64,000 nt of DNA from Planctomycetota bacterium (lineage in GTDB: Bacteria > Planctomycetota > Planctomycetia > Pirellulales > Pirellulaceae): the NCBI GenBank assembly GCA_963204915.1, contig CAUJHS010000016.1:89544-153543 (forward strand), given 5' to 3'. Both the position numbers and the translations under genes were made by a program. The notes beneath the pieces are model-generated. The model was not told where the DNA came from and ran no database searches. It was given only the letters and a program-made list of their open reading frames with translations. Each line of letters begins with the position of its first letter. Within the stretch, counting starts at the first letter, position 1. Shown piece after piece: positions 17,971-26,785 of this stretch.

Positions 17971-18089
17971 CGCCGAAATTATATAAAAACCGGGCGTGGC
18001 GGTCAGGGGCCCGATTTTCACTACGCCTCTGGAGTTCAATACGTCGGGGCGCGGCGCTCAGGCGACCGGTTCGCAAAGCGAGTCCTGAT

Positions 18090-21000
18090 TTACTGTCCGC
18101 CGCCGAAAAGTCGCTTCAGCGTGTTCTTCACCTCGGGATTGACGTTCAGGTTTTTTTCGATCAGTTGTTGGGCGGCGTTGCCGACCATTTGCCTTCCAAG
18201 TTGCTCAACGGCGCCTCGGTCGAGCCGCGGCGACGTCAAAGCCCCGCCGACCGGAATTTGAAGCGTTTGTCCGCGCAAACTTGCAAGCACCGGCTCCTTT
18301 TCGACCCACCGATCTTGCACGGGCACTTCCGCCAAGAGGTCGAGCGTTTGATCCAGTCCGACCGATCCGCGCGTGCGAATGACCACGTCTTTCGACGACA
18401 TTTTCAAGTCACGGTGATAGACCCGACCTCCGACCATTTCAAACGGAAGCGATTGTTCGGGCACTTGCAACCAGACCGTTGAACCGCCGGAAACCGCCGC
18501 GAGCGGTTGTCGTTCGATCATCGCTTTGACCTGATCAGCCAACGCCAGAAATTGGCGCGACAGTGGTCCCGGCCCCACCTGAGCCTGATGAATCGTCATC
18601 GCGCCGCGCACTTCGGTGCGCGTCGGGTCTTCCAGCACGATCTTTGCGGGTTGCGCCAGGGCCAGAGAAAACGTTCCCTCCGCTTCCGTCGCATCGGCCA
18701 ACAGCGGCGCCACGTACTTGAGCCAGGAGCGGCACATTTCCGGAGCAATGCGCGCGTTCTGCACGATCGGGCCGGCGTCAATCATTACGGCCATCGGTTG
18801 TGCATTGAGCAGCACCTTCGGCGCGGCGGTGAGGCGACCTTCCGCCAAGGGAATGTCGAGCGGCCCAAGTTTCAACTCGCCGTCGCTCAATTCAACGGGC
18901 GCCTCGCCGGCGCCGGTCTTGATTCCCTGATATTCCGCCGAAGTCCACGCCAAGGATGACTTGCCGACGACTTCTGGCGAAACGAACGTCGCCGGAGCGC
19001 CCTCGGCCGAAGAACCGCCCGCCAAGAGCGGTCCTTGTAAGGTGAACGGACGAGGACCGCGCCCGGTCATTTTGACATCGGCCCCTATCCAAGTTCGCAA
19101 GCGATCCAAAACTTGGGCCAAATCGTAATCCACCTGGCCGGCCAGATCGACGCGGCAAACCGTGGTTGCCTCGGCCACGCTCCCTTGGGCTTGAAGTTGC
19201 AAGGCCCCGCCTGCAACGGCAGCCTGACGCACTTCAATCGCATCGGTCTTGGGCGCATACGAGGCTTCAAGCGACAGCCGCAGTTGGCGCTCGTTCCACA
19301 AAGTGGTCCAAGCCGTCGATTGGGACACCGGTCGCGTTGGCGCCCGCGCTAACGTGGCGCCGCCAGCCACCGCGTACGCGAAGTTTTCAATCTCGGCCGA
19401 ACCCTGAACCGACACGCCGCTGGCGGTGTTTTCGGCATGGACCTTTCCCGTGGTCATTCCTGCGACTTGCCATGTGGGCGGTTGTTGCGTGTTTGGAATC
19501 CACTGCATTACACGTTGCAGGTCGGCGCGAAAGTCGATATCGCCCGCCGCGGCGAAGGCATCGTTCGCCAGGTTGATCGCCACCTTTTGCGCGCGGAAGG
19601 CGACGGCGCTCGATGCGAACGTGGCCTGCTTCATAGCAATCGTTTGCGATGCGCCATTCCAAGTTACGTCGCCTTGCGCCTCGACGCGGGACTCGCGCAC
19701 GGTCAACCCGGCCCCTTGAAAGTACAACGACTCGATGAGGGCCGTCGCGGTAGTGAAGTCGGCCTGATGGGAGCCGACGGCTCCTTGCGCGCTCAGCGAA
19801 GCACGGCCTTCGAGCGCCCCGGCAGGGAGCGCCACGAAGTTCTCCAGCCGCGGCGCCCACGACGCCAGATCTCCTCGCGCTTCACAGTGTACGGGCCACG
19901 CTGTCGCCGCGTTCATGTTTTCGACCGGTGCGGTCAGTCGGACTAGCGCTGCATCCTCGCCGGCTTTGACTTCGACCGATGCTTGCTCCAGGCGGCGAAG
20001 GCCGTCCTGATCCAATACGCCAGCGGCCGCGAACGTGGCGGTTAACTCCGGCTCGCGCCAAGGCCGCCGATTCGGCGCGGCCCAAGTGAAGTTCGCCAAT
20101 CGCAGGTGTCCGTCGCACCCGACGAGTTCCCTTTCGCCGCGTCGCCAGCGCGCCTGCCCCTCGACGGATCCGCCAAATTGCATGGCGCCCAAGTCAACGA
20201 AACGTTGTAACTCCGTCGCAAGTTTTGACAGGTCGGCTTGGATCGCAAGATTTCCTTCTTGGAACGAGCCCGCGCCGGTCGCTTGAAAGAAGTCGGACTC
20301 GCAGGCCAATTGATCAAGTGTCGGTCCGTCGGCGGTGTCGCGCAGGGCGAAGGTCGCCATCAAAGGCCGGTCCCACGTGATTTGCCTTCCTTGATGCGTG
20401 GCGGCCAGTCCGCTCGTTTCCAGGCGACCTTCCCATTTTCGCGTCTGTTCTTCGTCGCGGGTCGCGCACGTCAGGCGAATTACGCCTGATGTGACCGTGA
20501 GTCCTTCCCGCAGTTTAAGCGTTTGTGGCAGGAGTCGCGCGAGTTGGGCCAGGTCGAGTTCGCCTTGACCGTCGAACGTCACCTCGCGAGCCGCCGATAG
20601 GAATTGACGGCTCGAAAGAGCCGCCTTGGGGGCAGCGCCGGACGCTTGTACACGACCCACATCGCACGACAGGCTCATGTTTTGAAGTGTCAACGTATCG
20701 CCCGTCCAGCCGGCTTCGCCAGAAGCGTTCAATTGTTCGAACTGCACGCGGTCGCTCCCCAAATGCTCGGGAAACTGAGCGTCGAGCTGTTCGACAACAC
20801 ATTCCTCGATTTTCAGGCTGCCGGTTCCGCCGTCGTCCAAGTTGGCCGAGAATTTCAGGTTCGCATGGCCTGCGAGATTCGCACGAACGCCGCAACGTGT
20901 GAAGAAGGGAATGAGCGCCGCGAGTGGCACACTTTGACTGTTCAGCGTGAACTTGCCCACGCCTTGAACGTTCTCACCGGAACTCGTTTCGCCCGCGCGC

Positions 21001-21656
21001 CATTCGCCAGAAAGTTGCAGTTCACCGGTCACCGGTTCGCTGGAAACGATCGTGGCGAGTTGGACCTGGTAGGGTTCGGCCGCGTCAGCGGAAATTTGAA
21101 GCGTTGCGGCGATTTGCTGGAGCAGGGCTTCGTGTTGGGTCGCGTCGTCGCGCAACAGGCATTTGCCGTCCACCATGCGAAGTGTGCACGTGACGCCGCC
21201 GCTCGATTCGCCCTCCAGCAACGGTGCGATTGCGTCTTCCAGGTTGCTTCCGTCCGGTCGCACCACGGCGTGAACGGTGGGCTGCGTGATTTGTATTTCT
21301 CCCAAGTTACGTGAGTTGAGCAGCAGCGTGAGCAAGCTTTTGGACGTCGCCGCTTCGGCCGCTTCGAACAACGGAGCACCGTGTTCATCGTTGACCACGA
21401 CTTGACGGATGCGAATCGGCGCGAGCCAGCCGAGGGATACATCGCCTAGCATGACCTGGCCGCGGAAACCCGGCAGCGCGGCTTTCACCGCGTAATCTTT
21501 GAGCGAGGTGTTGGCGACAAGGAGCGGTAAGCACCAAACGCCTGCCAATACCGCCACACCAAATAGACCTAGTCGCAGCACTAACGAACGTGTGCGTCCC
21601 TGCGACGACCTAGAGTTTTCGACGGGGGACGCGGGCGAAGGCGGGTGCGGAGCCAT
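18090..21656 (-). CDS. Giant AsmA-like envelope protein
   Basis: A 1188-residue protein with a single N-terminal transmembrane anchor (about residues 22-45, LVLRLGLFGVAVLAGVWCLPLL) and a very long region of beta-rich, repetitive character resembling AsmA/TamB/YhdP proteins, which form hydrophobic grooves that carry lipids between the inner and outer membranes. The C-terminal LTSPRLDRGAVEQLG and NVNPEVKNTLKRLFGG segments fit the AsmA C-terminal region. The start at 21656 (MAPHPPSP) is preferred; a longer frame to 21836 would overlap the RluD-like gene and lacks support. It lies between two pseudouridine synthase genes on the same strand. Family placement is by pattern, not by detailed alignment. 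Confidence 0.75.
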   Translation of the reverse strand: MAPHPPSPASPVENSRSSQGRTRSLVLRLGLFGVAVLAGVWCLPLLVANTSLKDYAVKAALPGFRGQVMLGDVSLGWLAPIRIRQVVVNDEHGAPLFEAAEAATSKSLLTLLLNSRNLGEIQITQPTVHAVVRPDGSNLEDAIAPLLEGESSGGVTCTLRMVDGKCLLRDDATQHEALLQQIAATLQISADAAEPYQVQLATIVSSEPVTGELQLSGEWRAGETSSGENVQGVGKFTLNSQSVPLAALIPFFTRCGVRANLAGHANLKFSANLDDGGTGSLKIEECVVEQLDAQFPEHLGSDRVQFEQLNASGEAGWTGDTLTLQNMSLSCDVGRVQASGAAPKAALSSRQFLSAAREVTFDGQGELDLAQLARLLPQTLKLREGLTVTSGVIRLTCATRDEEQTRKWEGRLETSGLAATHQGRQITWDRPLMATFALRDTADGPTLDQLACESDFFQATGAGSFQEGNLAIQADLSKLATELQRFVDLGAMQFGGSVEGQARWRRGERELVGCDGHLRLANFTWAAPNRRPWREPELTATFAAAGVLDQDGLRRLEQASVEVKAGEDAALVRLTAPVENMNAATAWPVHCEARGDLASWAPRLENFVALPAGALEGRASLSAQGAVGSHQADFTTATALIESLYFQGAGLTVRESRVEAQGDVTWNGASQTIAMKQATFASSAVAFRAQKVAINLANDAFAAAGDIDFRADLQRVMQWIPNTQQPPTWQVAGMTTGKVHAENTASGVSVQGSAEIENFAYAVAGGATLARAPTRPVSQSTAWTTLWNERQLRLSLEASYAPKTDAIEVRQAAVAGGALQLQAQGSVAEATTVCRVDLAGQVDYDLAQVLDRLRTWIGADVKMTGRGPRPFTLQGPLLAGGSSAEGAPATFVSPEVVGKSSLAWTSAEYQGIKTGAGEAPVELSDGELKLGPLDIPLAEGRLTAAPKVLLNAQPMAVMIDAGPIVQNARIAPEMCRSWLKYVAPLLADATEAEGTFSLALAQPAKIVLEDPTRTEVRGAMTIHQAQVGPGPLSRQFLALADQVKAMIERQPLAAVSGGSTVWLQVPEQSLPFEMVGGRVYHRDLKMSSKDVVIRTRGSVGLDQTLDLLAEVPVQDRWVEKEPVLASLRGQTLQIPVGGALTSPRLDRGAVEQLGRQMVGNAAQQLIEKNLNVNPEVKNTLKRLFGGGQ

Positions 21657-21753
21657 GGCAATTCCTCGCAGAACATCCTCAACCGGCGCAAAGCGCCAGC
21701 GCATGAAAAGGCGCGGGATTGTACTGCGAGCGCCAGGTTCCGCCCAGGCCGAT

Positions 21754-22740
21754 TTACGCGGGACGATGCTGACGCAACTCGATGAGCACTTGTTCCAGAT
21801 CGGCCCGAAGCGGCGCCTCGAAGTCAAGCGGCTCACCCGTCAGGGGGTGAGTAAGTTTTAGACGCCGGGCGTGCAGCGCCATGCGATCGAGCAGAACAAG
21901 TTCATTTTCGCGCCGATCGCGCACTTCGCCCAAGCTAATTTGAGCGCGACCGCCGTAGAGCTTGTCACACAAAATCGGGTGCCCCACATGCGCCAGGTGC
22001 ACCCGAATTTGATGCGTGCGGCCTGTTTTGGGAAATACACGTACGGCGGTGTATCCGTCGAACCGTTCTGTGACTTCGTAAAACGTTCGGGCGTCACGAC
22101 TTGTGGAATGACCCGCGCGAATGGCCATTTTTTCACGATGGTGGGGATGCGCCCCAATCGGTTGTTCGATTACATCGCGATCGCGGTCTAGACGACCGGA
22201 AACAATCGCAAAATACTCCTTTTCGGTGGTGCGAGCTTCAAATTGCGCGGCCAGAGCCATGTGAGCCCGGTCCTTTTTGGCCACGATCAGCACTCCCGAC
22301 GTATCGCGGTCGAGTCGGTGTACGACGCCGGGTCTGGTGGGGCCGCCAACTTCGCTCAATTGCTCGAAATGAAAGGCCAGCGCCGCGGTCAAGGTTCCGG
22401 ACCAATGTCCCCGGCTTGGATGAACCACCATACCTGGGGGTTTGTTAATCGCCGCGATCCATTCATCTTCGTAAAGGATTTCCAGAGGGATGTTTTCGGG
22501 GCGTGGAGCTTGCCGCGGCAAGTCGGGAAGCGTGGCGACGACCTTTTGGCCCGCGCGCAAGCGATACGCCACTTTGGTGCGTTCGCCGTTCACGGTCACG
22601 CCGCCCGCGGCGATCACATTGCGCAGCATCACGCGGCTATACAAGGGAAACCGTTGGGCCAAAAAAGCGTCAAGCCGGCCTCCTGCATCACTCGGTTCAA
22701 CGAGCATTTCAATCGGGTCACGGGAAAGTTCTTGTTGCAT
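21754..22740 (-). CDS. RluD-like 23S rRNA pseudouridine synthase
   Basis: A 328-residue RluA-superfamily enzyme. It has a N-terminal S4 domain (GGRLDAFLAQRFPLYSRV, GGVTVNGERTKVAYRL) and the catalytic motif HRLDRDTSGVLIVAKKD typical of RluD, followed by GRTHQIRVHLAHVGHPILCDK. RluD modifies helix 69 of 23S rRNA in other bacteria; the assignment of the target is by similarity of the motif only. The ATG at 22740 is chosen (MQQELSRDPIEM); an upstream in-frame codon at 22773 is less likely. The AsmA-like gene follows after 97 bases. Confidence 0.93.
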   Translation of the reverse strand: MQQELSRDPIEMLVEPSDAGGRLDAFLAQRFPLYSRVMLRNVIAAGGVTVNGERTKVAYRLRAGQKVVATLPDLPRQAPRPENIPLEILYEDEWIAAINKPPGMVVHPSRGHWSGTLTAALAFHFEQLSEVGGPTRPGVVHRLDRDTSGVLIVAKKDRAHMALAAQFEARTTEKEYFAIVSGRLDRDRDVIEQPIGAHPHHREKMAIRAGHSTSRDARTFYEVTERFDGYTAVRVFPKTGRTHQIRVHLAHVGHPILCDKLYGGRAQISLGEVRDRRENELVLLDRMALHARRLKLTHPLTGEPLDFEAPLRADLEQVLIELRQHRPA

Positions 22741-22864
22741 GAATGTCGCGTGAGACGCAAAACTTCTCGTCAATTATTTTCTCGAAACGGAATTTTCAAC
22801 GCTCTAAGTAATTAACACAAAAGTGTTTACATAGCTTCGATTGCATGAAGACAGCCGCGAGGAC

Positions 22865-22892
22865 TTGACTTTGATCTGTACATGTGTATAAT
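22865..22892 (+). promoter_or_regulatory. Near-consensus sigma-70-type promoter, antisense to the methyltransferase gene
   Basis: TTGACT (22865-22870), 16-base spacer, perfect TATAAT (22887-22892). Transcription would start at about 22900 and run rightward, antisense to the methyltransferase gene whose 3' end is at 22903. The next plus-strand gene starts only at 23758. Confidence 0.6.
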
Positions 22893-22902
22893 GAGGGGCG
22901 AG

Positions 22903-23574
22903 TCATGCAAGGGGCTTACGCGCGGCCCACGTCCAGTGTCGGTCACTGGTGCGCTTTACCGTTTCCGCGGCAAAACCCATCACCTCGACCAGCGCCTGGA
23001 TCTCCTCCAGGGTCAAAGCCGCTCGAAGCGAATCCGCAAACATCTGCCGTGAGCTGTCTTTTTCTTTCCCGGCGTACAGCTCCACCAACCGCGTGAGTTC
23101 GTCCTCATCGTCGGGGCGCAACAGATCCCGGAAAAAAAGCAATCCTCCCGGAGCGACGACACGCACCGCCTCCTCCAAAACCCGTTGAGGGTCTGGAATA
23201 TGGTGTACGATGCTGTTGGAGACGACGGTCGTAAAAAAGCCATCGTTATACGGAAGTGCTTTGGCGTCGACCCGGTCGAGTAAGACGCGGTCGGTGAATT
23301 GCGCAATTTCCAAGTTGTTCCGCGCAACATCGAGCATGGCGGGCGCCATATCCACGGCCATCACGCGGCAGGTTTCGCACAGGCGGCAAAGTTCGATCGG
23401 AATGAGCGCCGTACCGGCGCCAAGATCGAGCACGTCTCCCAGGGGCGTTTCGCCAGCGGCCTCCAACAGATCGACGGCGAAACGACGATTCACCTCGCGA
23501 TGGTCCATCGCGTTGTAGTCGAGCGCTTCCTCGATCGAATCCATCGCTTCAGGTTCCAACACACGAGAAAGCAT
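22903..23574 (-). CDS. Class I SAM-dependent methyltransferase (type 11-like)
   Basis: A 223-residue soluble methyltransferase. SAM motif I is VLDLGAGTALIPIEL, motif II ends in the acidic residue of VMAVDMAP, and later motifs are ALPYNDGFFTTVVSNSIVHHI and VAPGGLLFFRDL, typical of UbiE/type-11 enzymes acting on small molecules. The ATG at 23574 (MLSRVLEPEAMDS) is preferred over a GTG at 23583 because AGG lies at good distance from it. The substrate is unknown. A promoter-like sequence just beyond its 3' end points into the gene from the opposite strand. Confidence 0.9.
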   Translation of the reverse strand: MLSRVLEPEAMDSIEEALDYNAMDHREVNRRFAVDLLEAAGETPLGDVLDLGAGTALIPIELCRLCETCRVMAVDMAPAMLDVARNNLEIAQFTDRVLLDRVDAKALPYNDGFFTTVVSNSIVHHIPDPQRVLEEAVRVVAPGGLLFFRDLLRPDDEDELTRLVELYAGKEKDSSRQMFADSLRAALTLEEIQALVEVMGFAAETVKRTSDRHWTWAARKPLA

Positions 23575-23625
23575 GAAAAACACCTATCAAGATTGGACGG
23601 AAAACCCGCGCCGCATGTCGAACCG

Positions 23626-23666
23626 GCCGCGCGTCGTTTATTCTATGCCGGTAGACGACGCGCGGC
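23626..23666. repeat. 12-bp GC-rich inverted repeat in a divergent promoter region
   Basis: Perfect arms GCCGCGCGTCGT (23626-23637) and ACGACGCGCGGC (23655-23666) with a 17-base AT-richer loop. It lies between the divergent methyltransferase and LRR genes. No T-run follows on either strand, so it looks more like an operator or leader hairpin than a terminator. Confidence 0.6.
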
Positions 23667-23757
23667 GAGGCGAGCGTTACACTGAGATGTGGCTGGGCCT
23701 GACGGATGCGGCCTGATGTTTTCGAGGATGGCGTCTTCTTCATTCGGAGATTCCCCC

Positions 23758-24699
23758 ATGTTGTGCCGGATTGCGCTGGCCTTGGCCTTGTGCGCGGCGG
23801 GCGTCGAAAGCGGTCTTGCTCAGTTGCAGTTTCAGCCGGGCGATCTGGCCGCGGTGGCGGCCGGCGGCGTCCCGCTGATGCAGAATAAACAAGTCGTGGG
23901 ACAGCTTCCGGAAGGCTCCTGGTTCGAAATTGTGCGCACTTCCGGCGGCTGGGCCGCAGGCTACGCCTATCAGGAGGGCCGCCGCCGCGCCGGTTGGGCG
24001 CCCATTGAAAAACTGCTTCCCGAGTCGATGACTCGGCAAGCCGACGCGGCGGCCGCATGGGAGCAAGCGGGCGCAACGGTCGAGAAGGACGCCTCCGGCG
24101 CCGTGCTAACGATCGATGCTGCCGACTCCAACGCCAGTGATGCGGAAATGGCGCAATTGAAGTTTTTCCCACGGTTGGAGGAGATTTCGCTCGGCGGCTC
24201 GCGCATTACCGAGTCCAGTTTGTCGCACTTGGCGGGCCTGCCGCGTCTCAGGCGAGTGTTCTTAGACGGGCTGCCTATTACCCAGGCTGGCGCTAAGACG
24301 TTGGGACAACTTGTCGAATTGGAAGGCTTATCGCTGGCCAATACCAAAGCCAATGACGCGGCATTGGCGACAATTTCCGGCCTCACAAAACTGCAGGTCC
24401 TGAACCTGACCAACTGCGACGTTTCCGACGCAGGACTGGCGCATCTCGAACCCCTGGTGAGCATCGAAACGCTTGCGCTACGCAACACCAAGGTGCGCGG
24501 GCCCGGGTTGGCGCATTTGCGCGGGATGAAATGGTTAAACGTCTTGAACCTGAGCGAATGTCCGCTGGAGGGAGCGCACCTGATGCACTTGGGAGGAATG
24601 GAGCATCTACGCATTCTTCACATTGCCGATTGTCACGTCGAACAAAGCTTCATTGACGACCTGGAAGCGAATTCAACCAGCCTGGCGGTGTTCGATTGA
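23758..24699 (+). CDS. Secreted SH3-like plus leucine-rich-repeat protein
   Basis: A 313-residue exported protein. The signal peptide spans about residues 1-20 (LCRIALALALCAAGVESGLA). It is followed by an SH3-like module (about 22-80, GVPLMQNKQVVGQLPEGSWF, GRRRAGWAPIEKL) and then about seven cysteine-free leucine-rich repeats of roughly 24 residues (for example LEGLSLANTKANDAALATI, LQVLNLTNCDVSDAGLAHL, LNVLNLSECPLEGAHLMHL), the GALA/RI-like pattern frequent in planctomycetes. LRR proteins bind other proteins; the partner is unknown. The start at 23758 is taken because the signal peptide begins there. Confidence 0.88.
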   Translation: MLCRIALALALCAAGVESGLAQLQFQPGDLAAVAAGGVPLMQNKQVVGQLPEGSWFEIVRTSGGWAAGYAYQEGRRRAGWAPIEKLLPESMTRQADAAAAWEQAGATVEKDASGAVLTIDAADSNASDAEMAQLKFFPRLEEISLGGSRITESSLSHLAGLPRLRRVFLDGLPITQAGAKTLGQLVELEGLSLANTKANDAALATISGLTKLQVLNLTNCDVSDAGLAHLEPLVSIETLALRNTKVRGPGLAHLRGMKWLNVLNLSECPLEGAHLMHLGGMEHLRILHIADCHVEQSFIDDLEANSTSLAVFD

Positions 24700-25193
24700 C
24701 GGGTCGTCCGTGGACATTCGGCCTGGCGTTGTTGGTCGCGTCATGGAGTAGAGGTCCGATGCGCTGGCTTGAGAATCTGGCACTCATTCCGGCCGTTTGA
24801 TGGACTTTGATGGCCGCGTGACAGGATCTTCTATCGTAAAAGAAGTTGCCAGCGGAGTAGAAATGACTCGCCGACGTCTTTTCTGAAGCGGCATTGCACC
24901 AGCTATCGTGGCGCGAACAAACCGAAAATAACTTTTTGGCGAGACAAGCCGTGAGTAGTCGGTGTTTTTGCAAACCGCGCACATAAACCGTTGGGCGTTC
25001 GCTCACGGGGCGTTTGGTTGGTGGAGCAAGAATCGCCCACGCGCTTGGTGGCTAATTCAAGTGCACCCACTACGCCGTAGCCTCGACGCACGCCAGTTTG
25101 ATTTGCGGGACGACCAGAACTATCATCTCTGATTGCGTTCGCCCAAATAACGGCCCGTCATCGTTCGCGATTCAACCCTTTAGGAAGCAGTCT
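24700..25193. other. Intergenic region, no gene recognised
   Basis: Almost 500 bases between two plus-strand genes. Frames on the minus strand here (for example 24650-25006) are arginine- and serine-rich, overlap the LRR coding end and show no domain. The stretch around 24905-24985 has lower GC than its surroundings. I see no RNA gene, repeat or convincing promoter. Confidence 0.5.
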
Positions 25194-25586
25194 ATGGTGA
25201 AATCCGTTCCTCCCGCATTTTCGGTTTTGTTCGTTCTTGGCCTGGTGTTGGCAACGTGCTTCAGTGCAGCTCATGCCCAGCCAAGAAAGGATGGCGTGGA
25301 CGATGTGCGCGGCGCCCGTTGGGGCTACACAATCACGCGCGACCGCAAAACGGTGAAGGGAGAATTCCGAGTTCTCAATTACGAGGTCTTCCAGAATGGA
25401 AGAAAAGTCGGAGATGTCCGGCCTAAGGGAAGTACGGAAACCGTAATTGTCATCAACGGCGTTCCCGAATTAAACGGCCGCGCCGTGCTTACTAAAACGG
25501 ATACTAAACCGCCGGTGTGGAAAGGCGAACTGAAGCGCGCAAACGGCAACGTGTGGCCCATCGAAGTCATCATGACGGACCGCTAA
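25194..25586 (+). CDS. Small secreted protein of unknown function
   Basis: A 130-residue protein with a clear signal peptide (about residues 1-28, VLFVLGLVLATCFSAAHA) and a mature part of about 100 residues that looks all-beta: RWGYTITRDRKTVKGEFRV, GRKVGDVRPKGSTETVIVI, NGNVWPIEVIMTD. The start at 25194 is preferred because AGGA lies 8 bases before it and the signal peptide begins there, although the frame is open from 25098. I do not recognise the family. The mature protein is basic and has no cysteine. It stands alone, with a short tandem repeat after its stop. Confidence 0.75.
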   Translation: MVKSVPPAFSVLFVLGLVLATCFSAAHAQPRKDGVDDVRGARWGYTITRDRKTVKGEFRVLNYEVFQNGRKVGDVRPKGSTETVIVINGVPELNGRAVLTKTDTKPPVWKGELKRANGNVWPIEVIMTDR

Positions 25587-25598
25587 CGCTCGGACACT

Positions 25599-25636
25599 TG
25601 ATTTGGCGGGGCACGCGTGATTTGGCGGGGTACGCG
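25599..25636. repeat. Two-copy 19-bp tandem repeat
   Basis: TGATTTGGCGGGGCACGCG (25599-25617) is followed directly by a copy differing at one base (25618-25636). It lies 12 bases after the stop of the small secreted protein gene, between convergent genes. Confidence 0.7.
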
Positions 25637-25652
25637 ACGTATGGCACAAGCG

Positions 25653-25961
25653 TTAGAGTAGTTCGATCTGCGAACTTCGCACGATGATCGTCTCTTGTCG
25701 GAACCGCGATTCCAGGCGTTGCCGATAGGCTCTCCACCACGCGCGGTCGAGTTGATCGGCCATGACCTCAAAGATCGCAATCGAATCGTCGTTCGTTTCG
25801 CGATCACCTTTCTTCCAACGGCCTTTGGCGGGAGCGTGTACGAACGCAGTTACGCCGCCAAAGGCTTCGGTCAGTTCATTCTCAACACGTTCAAACTCTT
25901 CACGGTCGAAAAGGCGATTGTCGTTATCTCGAAGTGGAAGCAGTATTTGCACCAGCACCAT
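25653..25961 (-). CDS. Small conserved-looking hypothetical protein, 102 residues
   Basis: The product starts with ATG at 25961 and reads as a compact alpha/beta protein: a strand (VLVQILLPLRDNDN), a helix (REEFERVENELTEAFGG), a strand with APAKGRWKKGD, a second helix (DQLDRAWWRAYRQRLESRF) and a final strand (TIIVRSSQIELL). No signal peptide, membrane segment or metal-binding motif is present. The order of strands and helices resembles a ferredoxin-like alpha-beta sandwich, but this is only an impression. It lies 66 bases downstream of the DksA-type gene's stop... in the same orientation, so it could be the second gene of that transcript. Function unknown. Confidence 0.7.
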   Translation of the reverse strand: MVLVQILLPLRDNDNRLFDREEFERVENELTEAFGGVTAFVHAPAKGRWKKGDRETNDDSIAIFEVMADQLDRAWWRAYRQRLESRFRQETIIVRSSQIELL

Positions 25962-26026
25962 AGAGTGTACGCCTGGCGACGACGGTTCGGAGTTTTCACA
26001 AATTGGACCTGGGCGAGGTCAGGCTG

Positions 26027-26785
26027 TTACCCACCGGTTGCGCGTTTTCCGGCCGGTGTGCCGCCGACAGCTCCGCCAGTTGGGCCGGCGTAAGCGGGAG
26101 CCAATTCCTGATCGGAATTGATATTCACGTCAAAGTTGCCGCTTCCCATCGCGCTGTCAAGTTCGGCGTCGTCGGGTTCACCACCGCCCGTATTCGTTCC
26201 CGCGAGACCGCCGATGGCGGTTCCGCCCCCAGGCGAGCCCGCGGCGTGCACATCGGCCCGATCACCTTCCGCGTAGTCGGCCTCTAGATCCGTAAAGGGA
26301 ATTTGCACGACATCTTGTTCGAGTTCGACTTCGTCGATCTCCGGATCTTGCAAGCGTCCACGGCGCGCCTGAGAGGCTTCATCCTGCAAGCGGCCATGAT
26401 TGATGTTGACATTCGCGCCGCTTTGCTCCGCTTCGGCGCAGGCGGTGCAATAGCGGGCGAACGGTAGGACCTCTAACCGAGATTCTAGAATCCGTTGTTC
26501 ACAGCTCTCGCACTGGCCGTACGTGCCGGCCTCAATCCGCTTCAGGGCGCCAATCACTTCGTCGCGTAAGTGCTCTTGATTTTGCAACAGCGTGGAGTTC
26601 AACTCCTGCATGTAAACTTCCGTGCCCAGGTCGGCCAAATGCATCGGCGCGTTGGAGAGGTTCCCGGCAACATCGCCGCCCGTTGATGTGCGTGCGCTGT
26701 CCTCCAACGCGGTGGTATCGCCAACGAGTCGGGCCGCCATGACGCGGAGACGGTTCTTTAGTTTGTCGAGCTTTTTATCGGTCAT
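26027..26785 (-). CDS. DksA/TraR-type C4 zinc-finger protein with acidic glycine-rich tail
   Basis: A 252-residue protein. The N-terminal half (about 1-130) has a helical coiled-coil-like part followed by the C4 finger: CESC, then CTAC 17 residues later, in the context YGQCESCEQRILESRLEVLP, as in DksA/TraR proteins that enter the RNA polymerase secondary channel. The tip DxxDxA motif of true DksA is not obvious. The C-terminal half (about 140-252) is a long low-complexity tail rich in D, E and G that is unusual in the family and is likely disordered. The ATG at 26785 is set by a strong GGAGG 5 bases upstream. Transcription regulation is the likely role, by family only. Confidence 0.85.
   Translation of the reverse strand: MTDKKLDKLKNRLRVMAARLVGDTTALEDSARTSTGGDVAGNLSNAPMHLADLGTEVYMQELNSTLLQNQEHLRDEVIGALKRIEAGTYGQCESCEQRILESRLEVLPFARYCTACAEAEQSGANVNINHGRLQDEASQARRGRLQDPEIDEVELEQDVVQIPFTDLEADYAEGDRADVHAAGSPGGGTAIGGLAGTNTGGGEPDDAELDSAMGSGNFDVNINSDQELAPAYAGPTGGAVGGTPAGKRATGG

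Noticed and set aside
21657..21836. N-terminal extension of the AsmA-like protein into the RluD-like gene
   Set aside because: It overlaps a well-supported gene by 83 bases, and a signal-anchor begins soon after the ATG at 21656.
24650..25006. A 118-residue minus-strand frame after the LRR gene
   Set aside because: It overlaps the LRR coding end and has a composition typical of non-coding sequence.
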